From Lolium rigidum (Eukaryota > Streptophyta > Magnoliopsida > Poales > Poaceae): a stretch of 64,000 nt of DNA. This document shows, piece by piece, positions 56,431-64,000 of this stretch (its first letter is position 1; each line of letters begins with the position of its first letter). The stretch covers positions 263,134,736 to 263,198,735 of the forward strand of contig NC_061508.1 in NCBI RefSeq assembly GCF_022539505.1. Reading direction: 5' to 3'. The position numbers and the translations under genes were made by a program. Below the pieces are notes generated by a model. The model had not been told where the DNA came from and searched no databases. It saw only the letters and a program-made list of their open reading frames with translations.

Positions 56431-59100
56431 TATAACTATATTAAGCGGGATCATTGATACACGTGTGGTATTGTAAACAAACCAGGGCCCACTAAGAACA
56501 CATATGCGAATTAGCTCATTGTGGTCGATTGTTGACCGTGGTTTCCCGGTTATGGACATGCACATCATTGACAATGGGATCATATCATTAGATAAATGAT
56601 ATGATGGACATACCTAATATATAAGTATTGTATCACGATCAAGTCACAAAAGTTCAACGTTACGATGTTTATGAAAGCGTAGTAATCTAATCATTAGACC
56701 GTGAGATCATATTTAATCATTGTCACCGAAGGCTGCTTTGATTACATTGATAACTGCAAGAACACATATCAGATGTAGCTTGTTTCGAAGTAAGAGTATC
56801 GAACCACGAGGAGCTACCAGTAGTGATCTTAATGCCCCTTGTTACTCTTATCTAAAGGGGTACTTGTAAGTTATTCTAATTTGAAGATAAAGCATATAAA
56901 AGAGTTATTTTTGTGTTGAAAGCTAAATTAAATAAGAACAAAGAAATAAACTAATGTAAACTAAAACAAGAGAGTATTGAGAATGTCTTTGTGATATGGT
57001 TGAGGGGTTCTCAAGGAGTGTAGGTTCCAACACTAGTATTACTATTACTTATGATTAGAATGAATTATATCTTTGTTGTGCTATGTGTAGAGAGCTTCGT
57101 AATAAGATGCGTCCAGAAAGCCCTCGGTCATCGCATCTCTAAATAACCACAGCAGCCAGCCTTCTGCAAGCCACATATTGACTATTTTCTATTAAGGGGT
57201 GTACCCCATGGTTATCGATATGAGCTTTGTGAATCCCTCTTATCCCCCTCATCCATATGTTAGAGCACCGATACGGTAATGTCACTTCCCACCGTTCACT
57301 CTACCACACTACTAAGGGTAGTTTCCTCTCAAGACCATAAGGCATATATTACATGGTGCACAAAATGTAATATCAAGAGAGAAAACTAACACATATTCAG
57401 ATCAAAGGTATAAAACATCTTTGTTTCACATCATAATATTACTAGGGTTTCTCCAAATCTCCTCAAGAACAAATGAACTACTCAAACATGAAGGGTATCA
57501 AACATCAAGCAATAATATGGATTGAATATGAAGGTACAATTGTATACAAGTGCAAATACTAATTGAGTTCGGATCACAACCAAGTAGACAAAGGGGATCG
57601 CGGTGAAGACGTTGATGGCGGTGTTGATGATGGAGATCGATGCGTTGCCCTTCAAGATCCTAGACTCCTCCTCCTCTTCTATGTGTTGATGGAGATGGTG
57701 ATGGAGGCAGTGGCTGCGGAGCAACAGGGCTCTACCCCTAGGGCGTGGATGAAGTGGTGCCTCTCCTTCCCTCCTCCCCTCTTTATATGGACGCTGGAGG
57801 TCGGTTTCGCGAACCGACGGAGCCTGGAGCCAAATATGGCCATCGGGCCTTTACAAATGTTGTTCTGTTTCATGAAACGACCCTATGGATCCTGGTACGT
57901 CTGTTCGGTACGGGCGGGTCTGCCCACCGATGGTCGCCAAAGCTACTGGATGCGTTTGTATTTTGGGCGTCATTTCTTCATACGAACTCCGATTTGAGTG
58001 TTCTTCGGCTCGTTGAACTCGTATGAACAAGGGCTACAACACCATGTACTTAGATCTTAAATATAAGTGTTGTAAAATATCACTTTTCGCACACGTTATA
58101 TGGCTAAGTCTGTCTGATGCCTCTAACACTTCCACATTGTGCCCTCTTGGTCCCTTTTGCTCTCTTTCTCCATAATCTCCAGTAACACCTGAATACATGT
58201 CAAATACAAGGGAAACATAATAAAATCCTACTAAAACTAATATATATGCGAATCTTATATGAAAATGAATAAGATCTTGTAAGTATGCAAAATAGGCATA
58301 GATGTATCTAGCCGGAGCATGAAACGAGTGAAAATATGAGTAGTAGTATACTTAAAAATCTAAGTAAAATAGTGCTAAATTTCGAGCTATCATACATCAA
58401 CCGTCACATCGTAACACGATGATCATAAATGTGCAGTTGGGTATTTCAATGGAATGGGTTGATGCGTAAGTATCTATAGCAAGATTTGTTCGTCAACATG
58501 ACAGAGAGATACATAGGGCCCACTCGACGAGATTACATCCATAAAGTTACATAGCATATGACTAGGTCACAGGGATGGAATCACATGGAACGAGTGAAAT
58601 AGCCTTGTCAGTAACGAGATCGAACTACATATTATGATAGAAATGATCACATCTTGGATGATTGCTGGTATCGAAGTAACAAAGGTATTAGGAATTAACG
58701 TAATGGTTCAAATGACGATCATATCTTCGTGGAATACATAGGGATCACTATGGTTCTCTAGACCCCCGTGGTGATCATTTATCGGAGAGTCGTCTCGACC
58801 ATATCTGTGTTGTTCCCGAACCGTAGGGTAACCCACTTAAGGGTTCAGCGAAAGTTAAGATAGTTTTGGATTCATCGAAAATAGAGAGAGAATGCCGGAA
58901 AGGGCTCCAGAAGCATTCGAAGGGTGTTCGGAGTGGTTCGGGAGGTGCCTCGCATCGTCAACAATTAAATAATATGTTTAATATGTTAATACAATAAGTT
59001 AATACATTAAAATATTATTTATTTAATTAATAAAAGCTGCACAACCTAAATGGGCCTCACTCGAAAGGGAGGCCCGTGACGGAGTGGCCCGGCCAGCCCA
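56431..59100. repeat. Degenerate LTR DNA with a nested LTR-like insert
   Basis: 56431-56749 and 58399-59100 resemble two halves of an old copia-type LTR (for example the ATCATTAGATAAATGATATG palindrome region and GGTCTAGA-like boundaries). Between them 56750-58398 starts TGATAACTG and ends ATACATCA, with a LTR-like layout on the minus strand. No target duplication is preserved (TACAT against ACCGT). Family unknown. Confidence 0.35.
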
Positions 59101-59610
59101 TGAGACAAAGGGGGCCGACCAGGCTAAGTGGGGGGGGGGGGGGCACGACGGCTGGTGTCTCCCAAGTGAAGGAGCTCATTTGTAGTATCTTCAATAAGAA
59201 AAGGTTGTCGAACCCAAGAGGAGCCGAAGATATTGGTTAGTAAATCCGAAAGGTAAAATAATGAAAGTTGCAAAGGTTTTTATTTTATTTTAGGTGTATA
59301 ATTTGCATGAAAAGTAAATTTAAATAAACTAAATCTTTAGAGAGAAAGCCTAATCCTCTTCTCAGTGAGAGGACAAGATCAAGTGTGTATACTGATATAA
59401 AATAAGCGTTCCCGAGTGCGGCATGAATTTACTTAGCATATAGATTTCCATATAACATGGTAAATATTTTGGCAAGCTTAAATCTAATTGGACGGAGCCT
59501 AAATTAGGTGCAGCCATATGTATAGAACGGACACACCCCTTGCGATTGATCCCAAAGCCAAATTAATGAGAACTCACATATAAATATCCAACCAAGGCAG
59601 TAAGTACATT
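59101..59610. other. No gene; G14 homopolymer
   Basis: A run of 14 G at 59130-59143 (length uncertain in any sequencing method). The rest is AT-rich and unassigned. Confidence 0.5.
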
Positions 59611-61068
59611 TATTTTACCAAATACTTTTTTTTTGAAGCTTAACTGTGAGGCAACAGCCCCACAACATTTTCATTTTATTAAAAAAACAGGAACAAAGAG
59701 ATACAACAAGATGTTGGAAAGAAGGGGGAAAAGATCTCACCTACCTACCTCTAGAAAAGAAGAAAAAACCTAATCAACGTAAGCTATGTACCCATGACAG
59801 AAGGCTATCTCTATGTTTAACCTTGATCCTATGTTGTAACAAAGTAATATCATGTACAAAATTACATTTCCACCTTGCAAAGGTTGGCCTTTCATTGTCA
59901 AATATGCGCCCATTTCGCTGCTTCCAAATATGCCAACAGGCCGTGATCATGACTTCCATGAAAAAAGGTTGAGCAAATCCCTTCCTAGCCTCAGCAACGT
60001 ACCGTTTGCAAGTCAGCACCCCTGGACCAATTAATATGAAGGTAATTCCATATCCGATGACTGAAGTTACATGTAAAGAAGAGATGCATTCTATCCTCAT
60101 AAGAATGTGTAGGGCACATCACACAATGTCTATCATCTGAGACAGTCCAGTTTCTCCTTACTAACAAGTCCCTGGTATTCAATCTATCATTGAGGAGCAA
60201 CCAAGCAAACATCTTCGTCTTCATTATACAGGCTGACTTCCATAACCAGCGAAAGACAGCAGGGACAACTATATGAGCATGCAGATGAGCATAGAACTTT
60301 GAAGGATAGTATTTTTCTCCCCACGTATAATTCCAAATGTCAGGCCTTCCTGAAAGCGGCTGAGATATCAAACCTTGTTGAACCTGACAAAACTCTTGAT
60401 AAGCTTCTGCCGATAGTGGCCGATAGAAAAGCTAGGAGAAATCTTCCGTGGAAAAAACATCAGCAGCAGACATATCCTTATCAAGTACAAAAGAGAATAA
60501 TCTCGGAAACCTAGAGGCCAAAGGCTGTGCTGAATCCATGAACTTCCACTTATCACTCCAGAACAGAAAGGAATCACCAATTCCAGGCTCAATAGTAGTG
60601 ACATAAGTAAAATTCCATGACAATTGCAAATATCCCTCCACCAGAAAGAACCACAAGGCCTAGCAGAGTGAGGTACAGAATCAGTATAATAACTATTCCA
60701 GATGAGCTGCACCCAAGGTGTATTAGATTTATTGTAAAACTTGTCTAGATGTTTCAGAAGCAAAGCATTATTCTTCTTCTGAAAATTAACAATATCAAGG
60801 CCCCCATTTTCCTTTGGTTTGCAAACCATATGCCAAGCCGCAAGAGAAGGCTTTGGTTGATCCTTGTACCTCCATAGACATTGCCTCAAAATTCTGTCCA
60901 ATTGGGTTACCAAACCTGGTGGCAATTTAAGAGACAGCAAGAAATGCAGGGGCATCGAGCATAAGGCAGATGAAATGAGCTGAAGCCTTGCTCCTTGAGA
61001 TAAAAAATATAGATGTGGCAGTAAGCCTCCTCTCCAACCCATGAACAATAGGTATTTTACCAAATACT
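59611..61068 (-). mobile_element. 5'-truncated LINE with 16-bp target duplication
   Basis: Perfect 16-bp direct repeats TATTTTACCAAATACT at 59611-59626 and 61053-61068 bracket the insertion. Directly after the left copy comes an 8-T run (poly(A) on the minus strand). Inside, reading the minus strand: RT C-terminal part (SQGARLQLISSALCSMPLHF, LWRYKDQPKPSLAAWHMVC), zf-RVT (WKSACIMKTKMFAWLLLNDR, CVMCPTHSYEDRMHLFFTC) and the C-terminal helix ACWHIWKQRNGRIFDNERPT. Three frames are joined by frameshifts near 60440-60600, 60370 and 60040-60100. Truncation removed the endonuclease and RT core, as is usual for LINE insertions. Confidence 0.9.
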
Positions 61069-61488
61069 CATTGCATATTATATAGAAATCATAGACAATT
61101 CATTATATACCCTCGGGAACATGAGAAACTACTCACATCCGTGAAACATGATACTACATACTTTATTCACAATTTGTACTACAATATATACTAAATGATT
61201 TCTACACAATTATATACTACTGGAGTACATTACTTCACAACTTTTCTACACAATTATTACACAATTTCTACACAAAATTGTAGGGCGCAGAGAGAGGCGG
61301 TGCAACTCATCGACGGCACGGACGTGGTGGCGACGAAGCATAGAGATGCGGAATGGCTCACCAATGACATAAATGGGGTAGCGACAAAGTGGAGAGGGGC
61401 GGCGATGGCACAAACGGGGTGGAGGCGGAGTAGAGAGAGGCAACGACCCAGCATACAAAATTGCTATCTAGGTACCTTTCCATTGTAC

Positions 61489-61640
61489 TGTTGGAGATAT
61501 GCCCAAGAGGAAATAATAAAATGGTTATTATTATATATCTTTGTGTTTATGATAATGTTTACATACCATGCTATAATTGTATTAACCGAAACATTGATAC
61601 ATGTGTGTTATGGAAACAACAAAGAGTTCCTAGTAAGCCT
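61489..61640 (+). mobile_element. Diverged copia LTR start
   Basis: TGTTGGAGATATGCCCAAGA followed by GGTTATTATTATATATCTTT resembles the start of Angela/BARE-type LTRs and the fragment at 19936. Similarity fades near 61640, and the other end is not seen. 61069-61488 before it shows no gene. Confidence 0.5.
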
Positions 61641-61659
61641 CTTGTATAATGCGGTGACC

Positions 61660-63057
61660 CAGCATACCACTGCATGTTATAGTATACAAGTCGTTGATAT
61701 GATCTTTGTGAAGGGACTTCTTCACAATTTGCCATATCCCTCAGAGTGGTACAACATAAACATTGTAGGTCATAACACTCCATACTTTATTACAAACATT
61801 GTCTTAACAAGTTGGTATTCTCACAGGTCCTATGAGAACACCCTAAGATACTACTTAAGTACGATTACAACTCATAACAAATATAAAGAGAGCTCAACAA
61901 CTTATTTAGGTAAGTTCTACGTTGCTCGGCTCTATGATGCTAGGGTATGTCACTATTCCTCCACCTCCGTGTCATCTGGTCCGTAGACTACCCCATAGTC
62001 TACTCCTTCCACTCCACCGGTAAGATCAGGTTCCTCGTAGACCAGCTCGTAACTTCCTTCTGGTGCTCCATCATTGATGGTCTCCACTTCCGGATCACAG
62101 TCTAGCAAGGGTGTCGAAATAAAGTGAGTACAGGGGTACTCGGCAAGTTCTAAAAGAGTAAAAAGGTGTTTGATGCACTAGCTACGACCATTGATCAGGA
62201 AATCGCAGGTCAATGCATGTTTTGAAATCATTTCTTCAAAAGGTTGCTTTTATTATGAAAACTAGAACTTCGCGGAGTTCCTTTCCTGCCGCGTTCGCAG
62301 TTCCCTTCCCGGAACAAGGAGTGACAGCCACAATTTGATACACTCTGCAGAGGTGCGTTACTTTTCCCACAAGAGATCTCACCCTTTTTGCCATCCGCGG
62401 GGACTTGCCCCCGTTCACACTTCCTTTGGTGTGAGGCCACGTATAAAGATCCAAGCCCACACCGCCTTCTCCGCGTCCGCAAACCCACCCTTTTGTCCAA
62501 CCGTACACCCCCGAGTAGACTTCCCCCGATAATACGGCTTTACTCACGGTGTACTCCGGACAATCCCTCATAGATCGTAGAGCCATCATCACTAATGGAT
62601 GGGGATTTAAAAGGCTATCCCAACCTACGGCAGTGCCTCCAACACCCCGCCGGCTCTACCAATCCATTGGCGTGCAGAAGGGAAAAGATACAGCTGGCTT
62701 CCCCAGAGCCATTATAGATCTCATGGTTAACGCGGTTTATACGGCGCTAGAATCACTGGACGGCATTGGTAATTAATCCTAGGGTGATATAACCCATGCA
62801 ATGGAACCTCCACCATATCAACACATACCATGGTTCCATTGCCAACCACATAGTCATATTCATAGTTGGAAAGTAACATTTTATTTGCGATGCAGGAATG
62901 ATAAGTATATAGCTTTGCATTGAAGTAGTAGAAAATAATCAAGTTGACATGAGTAAGGGTGAACTTGCCCGTGGACTGCGAGATAGTGCTGTTCAATGCA
63001 GTTGATGGAACCTGGACCTCGGGTTCTGTAAGAATCATCATTGTCCGGGAAGGACAA
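61660..63057 (+). other. Probable LTR-retrotransposon noncoding internal DNA
   Basis: No gene. Sequence style (for example TAATACGGCTTTACTCACGG, ATGGTTAACGCGG) is like 3' internal noncoding DNA of Triticeae gypsy elements as I remember it, and a LTR-like TG start follows at 63058 after a purine-rich GGGAAGGACAA. Confidence 0.35.
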
Positions 63058-63972
63058 TGTTAGAAAATCCAAATAATGCAATCATGGATGTATTATTTTA
63101 TGTTGAATCCCTTTACCCCGCTGAGTTGTAACAATTTAGGGTTGAGTTTAAGATTTATGTCTTTGACAGTAACTTGTAATTGATTTAAAAGTATAAACCA
63201 TTTTAATTCACAATAAAGTAACATTCTTCAAAGTAAAACTACTTTACTTGGTGATTCCCTTAATCATTCCAAAAATAATTTGAAATCATAGAGTTACCTC
63301 TATAGTTTTTGGAATAAAAGGAATATAGTATTTTTCTTGGAAAAATACCCTTTTCAATAGAAATGACTTGGAATAGTAGAATTTCCTTTTGAAATGTTTG
63401 AAAATAAGTATTTGAACTTATTTGAGATTTTTCCTTGAATTTTAAATACAAGGAAATAATAATTTAAAATTCCAAGTTATTATCTAAATTCTTAAAATTC
63501 ATAATTTTGAATTGGTTTCATAAATTCAATTTCATATTTTATTTCTGTTAAGATTTATTTTTCATTCATTAATCCAATTTTTAATGGATTTTTAGAGTTG
63601 TATTTTCTTTATTAAAAATTGGTGAAATTCTGGTCTTTTCTAAATTGTTAAAAGACCAAAATACCCCCTGGCCCCTATTGGGCCAGCCCACTAAGCTAAA
63701 GCCCAGGGACAGCCCATTAAGGCTTGTCCCATATGGGTCGGTGGCGCCGAACGGCCCACCTCACTCACTCACTCGGCCCTCTCTCACTCGTTCGTCTCTA
63801 ACCCTAATCCTCCTGCGACGCCTGTGGCGATGGCGTCGCCGCCATGGCCGCCGCCGCGCTCCTGCCAGCCCCGTGCTCCCCTGCCATAGCCACCTACCAA
63901 ATCGGGACCGCCGCGTGCAGATCTATCGATCTGTCCGCGTGGATTCCCCCTTCTCTTCCTCTCCTGGCGAAT
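63058..63972 (+). repeat. Probable LTR, interrupted at 63973
   Basis: Starts TGTTAGAAAATCC. AT-rich first two-thirds, then a GC-rich part with CCCTAATCC and many GCC codon-like triplets. Its end is not in the window because another LTR begins at 63973. Partner LTR not seen. Confidence 0.4.
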
Positions 63973-64000
63973 TGATACGTCTCCGACGTATCGATAATTT
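63973..64000 (+). mobile_element. Start of another TGATACGTCTCC-type LTR
   Basis: TGATACGTCTCCGACGTATC plus TCGATAATTT-type continuation, identical to the start of 15336. It runs off the right edge, so the element is G- or A-type and plus-oriented. Confidence 0.85.

Noticed and set aside
57563..57997. Plus-strand 144-codon ORF
   Set aside because: It lies in the GC-rich part of an LTR-like segment; similar frames appear in the corresponding part of other LTRs here (15443-15998, 23542-23901), so it is not a gene.

Overview
The window looks like nuclear DNA of a large-genome pooid grass, most likely Triticeae (wheat/goatgrass/barley group). The reasons are abundant LTR retrotransposons with tRNA-Asp or initiator-Met primer sites, gypsy LTRs opening TGATACGTCTCC, Stowaway MITEs opening CTCCCTC, and high-GC first exons in a host gene. 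Only two host genes are supported. One is a minus-strand F-box gene at 1-1726 (three exons, running off the left edge). The other is a plus-strand FAD-dependent sarcosine/pipecolate-oxidase-like gene at 44533-50924. Everything else recognisable is transposon-derived.

Layout. 1-1726 F-box gene. 1727-3671 repeats. 3672-44115 one minus-strand LINE split by insertions. The first is a complete gypsy element G1 (5877-13674, duplication GTCAC). The second is a copia element B (14301-43681, duplication GTCAT), which is itself filled with later insertions. Inside copia B lie a plus-strand 'A-type' element (15336-19935), the start of another copia LTR, a 100-N gap (19994-20093), a tandem of two minus-strand A-type elements sharing one LTR (20094-29225), a second gag-protease element G2 (29226-40554) carrying a complete gypsy/Tat-like element T (33339-40516, duplication GGAAC), and an A-type LTR remnant (40555-41052). 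44533-50924 is the oxidase gene, whose only intron carries a young copia element E (45453-50205, identical LTRs, duplication CATAT). 50925-64000 is intergenic: a LINE remnant, a hAT-like element, MITE remnants, degenerate LTRs, a 5'-truncated LINE with a 16-bp duplication (59611-61068), LTR-element noncoding DNA, and the start of another TGATACGTCTCC LTR at the right edge.

The G-type and A-type elements share the front of the LTR, the polypurine tract, repeated internal polypurine-like motifs and about 2.5 kb of 3' noncoding DNA. G-type elements carry gag plus an aspartic protease. A-type elements carry, in the gag position, an unrelated 244-codon ORF with a hydrophobic C-terminal part. Neither type shows reverse transcriptase or integrase here, so both presumably depend on a partner in trans. 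This pair is the most system-like feature of the window.

The strongest anomaly is at the base level. Two 4.06-kb copies (20094-24160 and 25165-29225) agree almost everywhere except at CAG/CTG trinucleotides, where one or the other reads CGG/CCG, CGAG/CTCG, CAAG and so on. The same sites separate other paired copies and coincide with several frame breaks in otherwise young elements. CAG/CTG is the plant CHG methylation context, so methylation-linked consensus error is the simplest explanation; several apparent pseudogenes may be less broken than they look.
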